Below are positions 6,638-13,487 of a stretch of 13,499 nucleotides of DNA, piece after piece. The DNA comes from Lachnospiraceae bacterium UBA7182 (GTDB lineage: Bacteria; Bacillota; Clostridia; Lachnospirales; Lachnospiraceae), in NCBI GenBank assembly GCA_002491115.1, contig DKVI01000004.1, positions 422 through 13,920 of the forward strand. Direction: 5' to 3'. The translations under genes were made by a program, and so were the position numbers. Positions within the stretch are counted from its first letter, which is position 1, and every line of letters starts with the position of its first letter. The notes below the pieces were generated by a model. It was not told where the DNA came from. It worked only from the letters and a program-made list of their open reading frames with translations, and ran no database searches.

Positions 6638-7972
6638 TCAGACTTTAAACCTTGTCATTCTTCCAAAGATCGTCCCGGCAATGACTGCCGTTGCCGCCTC
6701 GGATACGCAAAACCCCCACCAGACACCCTCAGGGCCCCAGATCCGGCTGAACAGATACGCCGCCGGAACCATGATCACAAGGTACCGGCACATGGATACA
6801 GTCAGAGAAGGCTTACCCATCCCCAGTCCTTCCAGCGCCCCGCAGGAGGTCACCGATACGGACGACACTACAAATCCCAGACAGATAATCCGAAGCGCTG
6901 CGGCACCCATCTGCACAGTCTCAGGGTTGGCCGTGAACATTCCCATAAGCTGCGCCGGGAATAACAGACACAGCACGGTTCCTGCCGCCATGATGGACAT
7001 GATCAGCGCCAGAGCCGTCCTGTAGATTTTTCTGACCCTGTCATACATTTTCGCCCCGTAATTATAGCCAATCAGCGGGCGTATCCCCTGGACGATTCCG
7101 TTGGCCGTCAGATACAGGAAAGTCTGCAGTTTATAATACACACCCAGCACCAGCACATATGCCTGGGAAAATCCTGCCAGGATCACATTCAGGCAGGAGA
7201 TCATCAGAGACGGAAGCGACATGGTTAAGGACGCCGAAGTACCGATCGAATATAATCGTCCTGCCATCTCTTTATCCGGGAGCAGATATCTGCGCCTGAT
7301 ACGGACCGGAATGGGGCGCAGGGCATAACAGATCAGATAAAGGGCGATGGTAAGCACCTGCCCAAGGCCGGTGGCGACAGCGGCTCCTTCGATCCCCATG
7401 GCAGGAACCGGCCCAAGGCCGAAGATCAGAATCGGGTCCAGAATAATATTTGCGATACATCCGCAGAGCATACAGGTCATGGAAACAGTCATCTTCCCTA
7501 CCGCCTGGAATATTTTTTCAAAAGACAGATCCAGAGAGATCACCGCCGCGAACCCGAACACAATCCTGGAATAGCGCACACCCAGGTCTATGGTCACTGT
7601 ATCCTGGGTGAACAGTCCCAGAAACGACGGTATCATCCCGATACATACTGCCATCAGCACAACCGCGTGCAGCAGATTCAATACCACGCCCTGGGTGGCT
7701 GCCGCATCCGCTTTTTCACTGTCCTGGGCGCCTAAAAAGTAGGCGACCACCGCGTTTAATCCCACCCCGAAGCCGATGGTCACCGCATTGATCAGGTTTT
7801 GCACGGGAAATACCAGGGACAGCGCCGTCATGGCTTCCTCGCTGATCTTTGCCACAAAATAGCTGTCAATAATATTGTACAAAGAATTGACCATCATGGA
7901 TACGACCATCGGAAGCGACATGGTCAATACAAGGGGCAGAATCTTCTTCTCTTTCATAAACGTCTGTTCCAT
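6638..7972 (-). CDS. MATE-family multidrug/cation exporter
   Basis: This is an integral membrane protein of about 444 residues with some 12 hydrophobic segments in two halves, the usual size of the MATE family (Na+ or H+ coupled efflux of drugs and metabolites). Family features include LPLVLTMSLPMVVSMMVNSL in the first helix, YNIIDSYFVAKISEEAMTAL after it, a first-half GFGVGLNAVVAYFLGAQ, and NGIVQGIRPLIGYNYGAK in the second half. The frame opens at an ATG at 7987, but the ATG at 7972 is preferred: GGAGGAAAGT stands directly before it, while the first ATG has only a terminator-like hairpin upstream. The substrate cannot be predicted. Its leader has a strong promoter, an operator-like palindrome and an attenuator-like hairpin, suggesting inducible expression. 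Confidence 0.92.
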   Translation of the reverse strand: MEQTFMKEKKILPLVLTMSLPMVVSMMVNSLYNIIDSYFVAKISEEAMTALSLVFPVQNLINAVTIGFGVGLNAVVAYFLGAQDSEKADAAATQGVVLNLLHAVVLMAVCIGMIPSFLGLFTQDTVTIDLGVRYSRIVFGFAAVISLDLSFEKIFQAVGKMTVSMTCMLCGCIANIILDPILIFGLGPVPAMGIEGAAVATGLGQVLTIALYLICYALRPIPVRIRRRYLLPDKEMAGRLYSIGTSASLTMSLPSLMISCLNVILAGFSQAYVLVLGVYYKLQTFLYLTANGIVQGIRPLIGYNYGAKMYDRVRKIYRTALALIMSIMAAGTVLCLLFPAQLMGMFTANPETVQMGAAALRIICLGFVVSSVSVTSCGALEGLGMGKPSLTVSMCRYLVIMVPAAYLFSRIWGPEGVWWGFCVSEAATAVIAGTIFGRMTRFKV

Positions 7973-7989
7973 ACTTTCCTCCTGCATTT

Positions 7990-8026
7990 AAAAAGCCACA
8001 CAATCACCAAAAGGCAACTGTGTGGC
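7990..8026 (-). terminator. Attenuator-like hairpin in the MATE leader
   Basis: On the minus strand GCCACACA (8026-8019), a 16-nt loop and TGTGTGGC (8002-7995) form a perfect 8-bp stem followed at once by TTTTT (7994-7990). This has the form of an intrinsic terminator, but it lies between the MATE promoter and the MATE ribosome binding site. It would therefore act as an attenuator, or it terminates leftward transcription unless relieved. No clear leader peptide with its own ribosome binding site was seen. Confidence 0.7.
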
Positions 8027-8077
8027 GAAAATAGAGCAAATCTATAAAAATCCACTCCCAAAGGGTTTTATATGTTT

Positions 8078-8106
8078 ACTATAGCACGCATTGACAGAGC
8101 TGTCAA
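8078..8106 (-). promoter_or_regulatory. Strong sigma-A promoter of the MATE gene with overlapping operator-like palindrome
   Basis: The minus strand reads TTGACA (8106-8101), a 17-bp spacer, and TATAGT (8083-8078): perfect -35, ideal spacing, near-perfect -10. The -35 box is part of a 7-2-7 inverted repeat TTGACAG/CTGTCAA at 8091-8106. A protein bound there would block polymerase, so repression by a MarR- or TetR-type dimer is plausible. No regulator gene is adjacent. The start of transcription would leave about 100 nt of leader that includes the attenuator-like hairpin. Confidence 0.75.
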
Positions 8107-8160
8107 ATACTGAGATTTTGCATTTTTATAAATCCTGTTCCTTCCGGAGTGCCTTTGTAG

Positions 8161-8166
8161 TATAAT
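8161..8166 (+). promoter_or_regulatory. Probable -10 box for the gene at 8228
   Basis: A consensus TATAAT on the plus strand lies 61 bp before the start codon. The -35 region at 17 bp (TTCCTT) is poor, so an activator or upstream contacts may be needed. It is divergent from, and about 55 bp clear of, the MATE promoter; the operator-like palindrome lies between the two. Confidence 0.45.
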
Positions 8167-8227
8167 GAATCCGTCGGCAAACCAAATCTTTAGATGGTTC
8201 CGCTGAACGCTTAAGGAGGCACATGAA

Positions 8228-9232
8228 ATGGATGTTTATCATGATCACAATATATGGGGGAAAGGCAAACCTGAAACCAGACTGTCAGCCCTCCCTGTCA
8301 AATATACTTTTCTCTGGGAAGAACAGGAAATTTTTATCCCCGCAGTCTATACAGGCAAAGCAGGCGCCGCCCTTGATGTATGTGCAAAAATTCCTGTAGA
8401 AGATATGGCGGCATTCCTTAAAAAATGGGATTATGAGCGGCGAATGTCCTTAAAAACGCCGGAAGAATTTGAACAGATCGATGCACACAACCCCGGAAGC
8501 AGGGAATTTGCTGTAGAAATATGCCTTGATGATACACCGCTGGTACACCGTATGAGCAGCAGCCTAAGATGGTACCCGGAGACTGTCATCCGGATGGGGA
8601 ATGCCGATCCGGCCAGCGAAGACAGATTTGAAAATGATAAATATGCCGAAGAATGGATGGAGGCTTATGGCTGTGACAGGGAATGCTGCTGGTATTTTGA
8701 GCGGCTTTCCTGTCATTGGGACAAAGAACCGATACTATCCCCTCATAAACTATCACTGACTTTCCAGGCAAACCCAATCTCCGTCACTTCGGGGCATTTT
8801 TCCACCGGCCTTTCCTGCAACGGTGAAACAGTAAAGACGGTCCATCCCATAACTGGGCAGGAATACATCCTGACGCTGCACAGATGCGAACAGATCAGGA
8901 ACAGCTTTGCGGAAATCGGAGCGAAAGGTATCATTTACCCGGAATACTGCCAGATACTCTCCTACAGCATTGCACCGGAAATACACCGCAGCCTCTTTGA
9001 CATCCGCGACTGCGCAGAGGGCGACCACCCTGGAATGGGGGACGCCCAGGAGCAGCCGGGCGGGTCAGACGGCCCCACCGCAGTCTTTATGACCGGAAAA
9101 AATACGGTTCCTGACAAACGGATGGCAGTTTCCTCGCTGCATTTTGAGCCGGTGCCGGAAGTACACTGGCGGATGGTATTTCAGATAAAGCCAAAGGAGG
9201 ATGTGGAAGTCAGCGTTCCCGTCAAAACATAA
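8228..9232 (+). CDS. Hypothetical protein (334 aa)
   Basis: I do not recognise the family. AAGGAGG ends 8 bp before the ATG, and the frame is long with codon use like the neighbouring GC-richer genes, so it is real. The protein is soluble, acidic, without a signal peptide, and rich in Trp, Cys, His and Glu. Its N-terminal part (about 20-75) has the strand pattern of a beta-sandwich (YTFLWEEQEIFIPAVYTG, then ALDVCAKIPVEDMAAFLKKW). The middle holds a Cys-rich stretch, GCDRECCWYFERLSC, that might bind metal. Toward the C-terminus there is a low-complexity linker rich in Gly, Asp and Pro (GDHPGMGDAQEQPGGSDGP), then a final strand-rich tail. It diverges from the MATE gene, which may point to shared control. 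Its 3' end meets a decayed gene on the other strand. Confidence 0.7.
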   Translation: MDVYHDHNIWGKGKPETRLSALPVKYTFLWEEQEIFIPAVYTGKAGAALDVCAKIPVEDMAAFLKKWDYERRMSLKTPEEFEQIDAHNPGSREFAVEICLDDTPLVHRMSSSLRWYPETVIRMGNADPASEDRFENDKYAEEWMEAYGCDRECCWYFERLSCHWDKEPILSPHKLSLTFQANPISVTSGHFSTGLSCNGETVKTVHPITGQEYILTLHRCEQIRNSFAEIGAKGIIYPEYCQILSYSIAPEIHRSLFDIRDCAEGDHPGMGDAQEQPGGSDGPTAVFMTGKNTVPDKRMAVSSLHFEPVPEVHWRMVFQIKPKEDVEVSVPVKT

Positions 9233-9600
9233 TACGCAAAGGCTTCTTCTGCCGCGACCTGATATGTCTTACTCACTTTTCCACTGTAGTTACCTTTCCC
9301 TTTGATCGTAACAGTCGCTGTCCTGCCAACTCTCTTGTTATTTTTATAGCTGACCGTATAGTCCACTCCCATGGTCAGCTTCACGCCATCCACAGTAACG
9401 GAAATCTCCGGTTTCGCCCCGCCTTTTCGATATACAGCGCTTTTTGATACTGTAACATCTTTGTCAGCAATGGGCGCTGCTTTGATCTTAAAGGTCTTTT
9501 TCAGAACTCCTGAATATGCTCCTTTTCCTGTGAAAACAGCAGTCTTCACAGCTTCCTTTTCCTTTGATATGCATAGTATAGTTGCCCTCCTATTTTCCAA
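9233..9600 (-). pseudogene. Fragment of a repeat-containing surface protein
   Basis: The minus frame encodes at least two tandem copies of a short repeat. Each copy has the form DYTVSYKNNKRVGRTATV, then TIKGKGNYSGKVSKTYQV, as in bacterial Ig-like/cell-wall repeat regions of Clostridia surface proteins. Upstream of the first complete unit the homology continues in a different frame (TMHIKGKGSC near 9555-9575), which shows a frameshift. There is no signal peptide, ribosome binding site or proper C-terminus. The open frame runs on to 9181 inside the 3' end of the plus-strand gene, where it looks non-coding. It is a broken remnant of a much larger gene, probably left by a deletion or insertion that also brought in the KilA-N gene. 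Confidence 0.7.
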
Positions 9601-9621
9601 GCATAATATTCATAGACTACC

Positions 9622-9651
9622 AAAAAACAAATTGTATCTCACACAATCTGT
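9622..9651 (-). terminator. Intrinsic terminator after the KilA-N gene
   Basis: On the minus strand ACAGATTGT (9651-9643), a 7-nt loop and ACAATTTGT (9635-9627) form a 9-bp stem with one G-U pair, followed by a run of T (9627-9622). It lies about 20 bp after the KilA-N stop codon and would end that transcript before the surface-protein remnant. Confidence 0.7.
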
Positions 9652-9670
9652 TTATCAATATCATATATCT

Positions 9671-10549
9671 CTAATTATTCTTTCTTCGATCTCCAATCAA
9701 ACTTTGTTTCAATACTTTAATAGTTTCCTGGTTCTTCTTGAGAATTTCAAGCTGCCTATATGCCTTTTCTCGTAATATTTTTAATCTCTCGATTTTAGGC
9801 ACTTCCTGTCTTATCAAATCAGCATTGGTATCTTCTAAATTGATAAGTACAACTAATTCCTCTGCCGAAGCAAAATCTCTGATATTAGGCGCTTTTCCGC
9901 TTATTCCCTTTTCGCTTCTCCATTGTGCCGCCGTCTTGCCAAACAACGCCATATTAAGAATATCTGCTTCGGTTGCATATGTATACGCCATTTCCTGTGA
10001 AGATAATGTTGGTGTTATCAGAAATTCCTTTACCGCATCTGTATGAATACGATAATTTATTTTTGAAAGTTCCCTTTTAGCATCCCACCCAATCGCTAAT
10101 CGATTAGCTTCGTCATTCTTTAATCGCTGATAGTCCTTGATAATATATAGTTTAAATTCTGGTGAAATCCAAGACGCAAACTCAAAGGCTATATCTGTAT
10201 GAGCATATGTACCGCCGTATCGTCCCGATTTTGATATAATACCGATTGCATCTGTTGCTTTTACCCACTGTTGCGGTGTCAATGTAAATGCATTATCTCC
10301 CGACTCCGCTTTAAACCTATCGAATTCGATAGGTTTAAAATTGGGATTATGAATCTGTTCCCACAAACCCAAAAATGAGATTGTGGAATGATTACGCATC
10401 CAGTTCGCAACCACGATAAAAGCATTGTCTGGATTTTTATATTTAGCAATATCCGTTAAGGAAATATAAGCTTCTTCATTTACGACATCACCCATTACTC
10501 TGATTTCTGTTCCATTGGCATCTATTTTCATATTTTTCACTGTCTTCAA
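9671..10549 (-). CDS. KilA-N domain protein (phage-type DNA-binding protein)
   Basis: The 292-residue protein has an N-terminal KilA-N domain (about 20-140) with the hallmark GRYGGTYAHTDIAFEFASWI and SPEFKLYIIKDYQRLK. A second half (about 170-285) has FGKTAAQWRSEKG, NIRDFASAEELVVL and a basic helical end likely to form a coiled coil. KilA-N domains occur in phage and mobile-element proteins and are thought to bind DNA; a precise role is not known. The start is a TTG at 10549 with AAGGAAG directly upstream; a later ATG (residue 7) lacks a ribosome binding site. GC is lower than in the flanking core genes, fitting acquisition by transfer. It sits alone among gene fragments with its own terminator, and its coding sequence contains a perfect 30-bp palindrome (10310-10339). 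Confidence 0.88.
   Translation of the reverse strand: MKTVKNMKIDANGTEIRVMGDVVNEEAYISLTDIAKYKNPDNAFIVVANWMRNHSTISFLGLWEQIHNPNFKPIEFDRFKAESGDNAFTLTPQQWVKATDAIGIISKSGRYGGTYAHTDIAFEFASWISPEFKLYIIKDYQRLKNDEANRLAIGWDAKRELSKINYRIHTDAVKEFLITPTLSSQEMAYTYATEADILNMALFGKTAAQWRSEKGISGKAPNIRDFASAEELVVLINLEDTNADLIRQEVPKIERLKILREKAYRQLEILKKNQETIKVLKQSLIGDRRKNN
10310..10339. repeat. Perfect 30-bp palindrome inside the KilA-N gene
   Basis: The arms TTTAAACCTATCGAA and TTCGATAGGTTTAAA match without a mismatch or loop. They encode the FKPIEFDRFK stretch of the KilA-N domain. An internal operator, a recombination site or chance within a conserved motif are all possible. Confidence 0.8.
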
Positions 10550-10630
10550 CCACTTCCTTTAGCACAGATTATCCCCTATATGACAGCATATACAGCAGGC
10601 ACTCTTGCAGCAATTTCTCTGGATTATGTT

Positions 10631-10705
10631 TCAATATTCTTCTTCGTTTTCATCAATGACCCCAAAACCTGCTTTCCGATACATACGAACCGCATAATTT
10701 ACCTT
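10631..10705 (-). pseudogene. C-terminal remnant of an acetyltransferase-like (GNAT) gene
   Basis: The minus strand encodes NYAVRMYRKAGFGVIDENEE and then a stop at 10631-10633. The NxxAxxxYxKxGF pattern is the coenzyme-A-proximal end of many GNAT N-acetyltransferases. Only about 25 codons remain and no GNAT N-terminal part precedes it. The sequence upstream belongs to a different gene stub (10719-10793), so a deletion joined the two. It is not expected to make a product. Confidence 0.5.
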
Positions 10706-10718
10706 CATCCTTTTTCTC

Positions 10719-10793
10719 TCAGAAATTGCATCGGATATCCAGCTCATAGCGAAGTCTGTTGTTTTGTACAACAACATGATATTTTCCCTTCAT
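10719..10793 (-). pseudogene. 24-codon stub of the partner gene of the DUF4869 gene
   Basis: After the DUF4869 stop codon a new ATG follows within 3 bp (TGACAGATG), with AAGGAG 9 bp before it. The stub MKGKYHVVVQNNRLRYELDI then stops at 10719-10721. I recall this N-terminus from a longer Clostridia protein that continues into a nucleotide-binding P-loop (GDSATGKT-type), but that identity rests on memory. Here the rest is missing and GNAT-like sequence takes over. The intact start signals and sudden end show truncation by deletion rather than a native small protein. Confidence 0.5.
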
Positions 10794-10796
10794 CTG

Positions 10797-11246
10797 TCAA
10801 CGCTCCTTTATTTTGATCGCTTCTTCCAGATACTCCTCGTAACTGTGTACAAACACTCCTGTATTCAGCATCAGTGCCTCGAACTTCGGTACACTGCTAA
10901 AGTCCATCACATGATGCAAATTAATCGTCAGATCTTTTTTCCTGCCAAGTTCCACGATCCATTTCACGCAGTTATCTCCGCAGGCAGAAGCATTGAATAT
11001 TTTACCTTTTTGATCAAACGCCATCAAAATCAGCGTTTTGACGCCGCCCGAAATTTCTTTGGTAGAGATCGGGCCAAGTACCGGACTCTGGATCAAATGT
11101 GTCCCAATTACTTCAGATTTATCAATATCTTTGATCATCTCAACTGTCAGCGGGTCGGTAATCCACTCGTCTTCGTACTGATTATCAAAATAGGTAGGAG
11201 GATGATAAATTGCATGCTCCACTTCGCCAAACACGATTTTCAGCAT
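10797..11246 (-). CDS. DUF4869-type protein
   Basis: From the ATG at 11246 the protein has 149 residues, starting MLKIVFGEVEHAIYHPPTYF. It contains DPLTVEMIKDIDKSEVIG, SPVLGPISTKEISGGVKTL and NASACGDNCVKWIVELG. This matches what I know of the DUF4869 family, whose function is unknown. The frame stays open to an ATG at 11300, but the start at 11246 is preferred: AAAGGA lies 9 bp upstream, the protein then begins at the conserved MLKIVFGE, and a likely -10 box overlaps the earlier ATG. It is soluble, with no membrane segment. It is the first gene of a two-gene unit whose second gene survives only as a stub, so any joint function with that P-loop-like partner is probably lost. Confidence 0.75.
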   Translation of the reverse strand: MLKIVFGEVEHAIYHPPTYFDNQYEDEWITDPLTVEMIKDIDKSEVIGTHLIQSPVLGPISTKEISGGVKTLILMAFDQKGKIFNASACGDNCVKWIVELGRKKDLTINLHHVMDFSSVPKFEALMLNTGVFVHSYEEYLEEAIKIKER

Positions 11247-11290
11247 TGTCTGTTTTCCTTTCAACTGATATTTACCCGTTACTACTACAT

Positions 11291-11299
11291 ATTGTATCA
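11291..11299 (-). promoter_or_regulatory. Possible extended -10 promoter of the DUF4869 gene
   Basis: The minus strand reads TGATACAAT (-10 TACAAT at 11296-11291 with the extended TG). The -35 region is T-rich without a good match. It lies 45 bp upstream of the preferred start codon. Confidence 0.45.
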
Positions 11300-11456
11300 T
11301 AAATCGCAGTATACAAAAAGAAGGAAATTCTTATTTTGTTTCTTTTGCGCATTGCATTCTACAAACTGTTTCTGATATTTTTGTGTTGATTTTCTGTTTT
11401 CATTCGTCTTATCTGTGAGATCTCAAAAAATGTCTGGAAAGGAGGGAGCAAACGCC

Positions 11457-11921
11457 ATGCCGAAAGAGCAAGTACTGGATTTGTTCCATCTGTATGCAAA
11501 TATGGTCTATCGCCTTTCATTTAGCTATCTGCGTTCTTCTCATGACGCGGAAGACGCGGTACAGGCCATATTTCTTAAGCTGATCGAAGGAAAAGCGCAG
11601 CCGGAATCCGGGAAGGAACGGGCATTTCTTATACAGGTCACTGTCAATTACTGCAAAGATATCCTCCGCTCCGCCTGGCGCAAAAAGACCATTCCCATGG
11701 ATGAAACCATCCCCTTTGAACAAAAAGAGGACCGGGAACTGTTCGACGCTGTTATGGCCCTTCCGGAGAAATACCGGATCGCCGTCTATCTGCATTATTA
11801 TGAAGGCTATTCTTTCCCGGAGATTGCCTCATTTTTGAAAATCAGTCCTTCCGGTGTCTCCATGCGGATTCACCGCGCCAAGGACATGCTGAAAAAACAA
11901 TTAAGGAGTGATAGTCTGTGA
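11457..11921 (+). CDS. ECF-type RNA polymerase sigma factor
   Basis: The 154-residue protein has a sigma-70 region 2 (about 8-75; YANMVYRLSFSYLRSSHDAE, DAVQAIFLKL, which bind core polymerase and the -10) and a region 4 helix-turn-helix (about 94-147; LPEKYRIAVYLHYYEGYSFP, then EIASFLKISPSGVSMRIHRA, which binds the -35). Regions 1 and 3 are absent, so it is a group IV (ECF) factor. The frame opens at a GTG at 11415, but the ATG at 11457 is preferred because AAAGGAGGG lies 10 bp upstream. It overlaps the next gene by 4 bp, and that gene encodes a membrane protein typical of an anti-sigma partner. The target genes are unknown. No clear copy of its own promoter was recognised upstream. Confidence 0.9.
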   Translation: MPKEQVLDLFHLYANMVYRLSFSYLRSSHDAEDAVQAIFLKLIEGKAQPESGKERAFLIQVTVNYCKDILRSAWRKKTIPMDETIPFEQKEDRELFDAVMALPEKYRIAVYLHYYEGYSFPEIASFLKISPSGVSMRIHRAKDMLKKQLRSDSL

Positions 11922-12490
11922 AATATGATTTCAAACGCACCTTTGACGCAGTTAAACTAACGCCGGAATGCCAGGAAAGAATCTGTACCCGGTTATCGGC
12001 ACACACAAAACGGCCCAGAAAGAAAATACGGATTCTGCGTCTGCTGACAGCAGCCGCACTCTTAGTATCAGCGATCGCCCTGATGGGGTTTGCCTTCGGT
12101 GAGCGCATCACAAAGCTCCTCGGCGGCGGACGCATCGTCGAGGGCATCGATGAAAATGGAGAAGATTCTGTCAGCGTGGACACCGGCTTTGCCGTTGATC
12201 CGGTCACGATCTGGAACGACCATATCTATTTTACACTGGACGGTTCTTATCAGGATATAACGGAAGAATGCTCCGACACAGATTCTTATCGTTATGAAAG
12301 CTGTGACGAAGACGGCACCCGCCATATTATATTGATCGGCGGCGCCCTGGACCATGTAGGCTGGGCCGAATATACGCTGCTGCCGGACGGCCGCATATTT
12401 TCCAACGCCACCTATGACGGTGGCACAAAACCGCTGTGGCTGGTAAACGCAGACGCGTCTATCCGCGCAGAATTTCCCGATTACCATTAG
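11918..12490 (+). CDS. Membrane anti-sigma-factor-like protein
   Basis: The 190-residue protein has a basic cytosolic N-terminus (1-38), one transmembrane helix (about 39-60, ILRLLTAAALLVSAIALMGF) and an acidic outer domain (about 61-190) with IYFTLDGSYQDITEEC and YTLLPDGRIFSNATYDGG. This is the layout of anti-sigma factors of the DUF4179-like kind, which hold the sigma factor at the membrane until an outside signal arrives; the short N-terminus shows no zinc-binding HxxxCxxC motif. The start is a GTG sharing GTGA with the sigma stop codon, with AAGGAG 9 bp upstream, so the two are translationally coupled. That pairing is the main evidence for its role. The signal is unknown. It ends 6 bp from the convergent phosphatase gene. 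Confidence 0.72.
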   Translation: MKYDFKRTFDAVKLTPECQERICTRLSAHTKRPRKKIRILRLLTAAALLVSAIALMGFAFGERITKLLGGGRIVEGIDENGEDSVSVDTGFAVDPVTIWNDHIYFTLDGSYQDITEECSDTDSYRYESCDEDGTRHIILIGGALDHVGWAEYTLLPDGRIFSNATYDGGTKPLWLVNADASIRAEFPDYH

Positions 12491-12496
12491 TACGGA

Positions 12497-13366
12497 TTAA
12501 GGTCTGCCGGCGCCCGGGAAGTGTACATGATCCGCGTTTTCTAAATATCTGAAAATCCAGCGTCCCACACCGTCTGCATCGTTGGACTCTGTATGTTCGT
12601 CTGCTGACAAGTATACTTCTTCGGGCGCATTGGCGACTGCGACCCCACGGCCTGCCCACGCCATCATATCCAGATCGTTTTCCGCGTTTCCAAAAGCCGC
12701 CGTTTCTTCTCTCGGGATCTTCAGATAGTCTGACAGAAATTTAAGGCCTGACGCTTTCCCGCCATGGGAATCCGATATTTCCAGAAGCACCGGCACGGCG
12801 GACGTAAGATAAATATCTTTTACCTCAGCCTTCAGTTTTTGTCTGAGCATTTCTTTCTTCTGCCTGTCGCCTGTGACCAGATCCAGACTTTCCAGCCGCT
12901 CTTTGTGGGCGAGCAGAAACGCATATATGTCCGGTACCGGCCGTCTGGTCTTCTGCACATACGCCACGGCTTCTGCTCCAGAGCCGAATCTGACAGGATC
13001 GTCTACATAATCCTGCTGGGAATAGGGAACCCCGTCAATAAATCCCTCTGCCATCACCCGGGCTTCTTTCGCAATAGAAACCAGGCATTCCACCGCTTCT
13101 TTTTTCAGATAATACGCCTGCAGTTTTTCTTTGCGTTTCAGGTCGTACACGACCGCGCCGTTGGACGTAATCGCGTATTCCACACAGGGCAGAGAAACAA
13201 TCTCCTCCGGAAGCGATACAAACGACCGGCCGCTGGCCGCCACAATATGGATTCCGGCCTCATAAGCGGCCATAAGCGCTTTTTGATTATAAGCTGACAG
13301 GCTGCCGTCCGTACGAAGCGTCGTCCCGTCCAGATCCAGCGCCAATAAACGAATTTTCTTTTGCAT
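12497..13366 (-). CDS. Cof-type HAD-family phosphatase
   Basis: The 289-residue protein has all four HAD motifs: I, DLDGT (Asp11 nucleophile, Asp13 acid/base); II, ASGRS with Ser45; III, GGKASGL with Lys204; and IV, GNAENDLDM with Asp231. The large insertion between motifs II and III (about 85-195) is the C2-type cap of the Cof/YidA group, which hydrolyses sugar phosphates, nucleotide phosphates or flavin mononucleotide in the cytosol. The substrate cannot be told from sequence. AAAGG lies 8 bp before the ATG at 13366. It faces the anti-sigma gene tail to tail with 6 bp between the stop codons and no visible terminator, so the transcripts probably overlap. Confidence 0.93.
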   Translation of the reverse strand: MQKKIRLLALDLDGTTLRTDGSLSAYNQKALMAAYEAGIHIVAASGRSFVSLPEEIVSLPCVEYAITSNGAVVYDLKRKEKLQAYYLKKEAVECLVSIAKEARVMAEGFIDGVPYSQQDYVDDPVRFGSGAEAVAYVQKTRRPVPDIYAFLLAHKERLESLDLVTGDRQKKEMLRQKLKAEVKDIYLTSAVPVLLEISDSHGGKASGLKFLSDYLKIPREETAAFGNAENDLDMMAWAGRGVAVANAPEEVYLSADEHTESNDADGVGRWIFRYLENADHVHFPGAGRP

Positions 13367-13382
13367 AAATTATACCTTTGAT

Positions 13383-13487
13383 TCAGGAGTGTTTTAGAAG
13401 CGCAAGCCGCGCGCTAAACATAGAATAATACTGCGGCAGTTCTGTAAAAAACTCCTTTTTTATTTCCTGTATCTGATGATGTAGGTG
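13383..13487 (-). other. Short open frame, possibly the end of a gene beyond the window
   Basis: Between two in-frame TGA codons the minus strand encodes 34 residues with protein-like character (QIQEIKKEFFTELPQYYSMF, then a basic tail ending KHS). There is no start codon before an internal Met and no ribosome binding site for it. It may be the frameshifted tail of a gene lying to the right, or chance. The rest of 13367-13499 holds no recognised site. Confidence 0.2.

Noticed and set aside
7973..7987. ATG at 7987 as the MATE start
   Set aside because: It sits just after the T-run of the hairpin with no ribosome binding site, while GGAGG precedes the ATG at 7972.
8091..8096. Plus-strand TTGACA as the -35 box of the gene at 8228
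   Set aside because: No -10 hexamer lies 16-18 bp downstream; the match arises from the palindrome that contains the MATE -35 box.
9181..9232. Continuation of the surface-protein frame to its stop at 9181
   Set aside because: The repeat pattern ends before 9233, and this stretch is the coding 3' end of the plus-strand gene.
10764..11375. 203-codon plus-strand frame opposite the DUF4869 gene
   Set aside because: Rich in Cys, His and Phe with no ribosome binding site. The minus strand encodes a protein of recognised family over the same bases.
11415..11456. GTG start at 11415 (or ATG at 11430) for the sigma factor
   Set aside because: AAAGGAGGG stands 10 bp before the ATG at 11457, and sigma region 2 starts soon after it; the extra residues look like translated ribosome binding site.
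12068..12487. 139-codon minus-strand frame opposite the anti-sigma-like gene
   Set aside because: It is a shadow of a gene with good start signals and a clear membrane segment, and has no ribosome binding site of its own.
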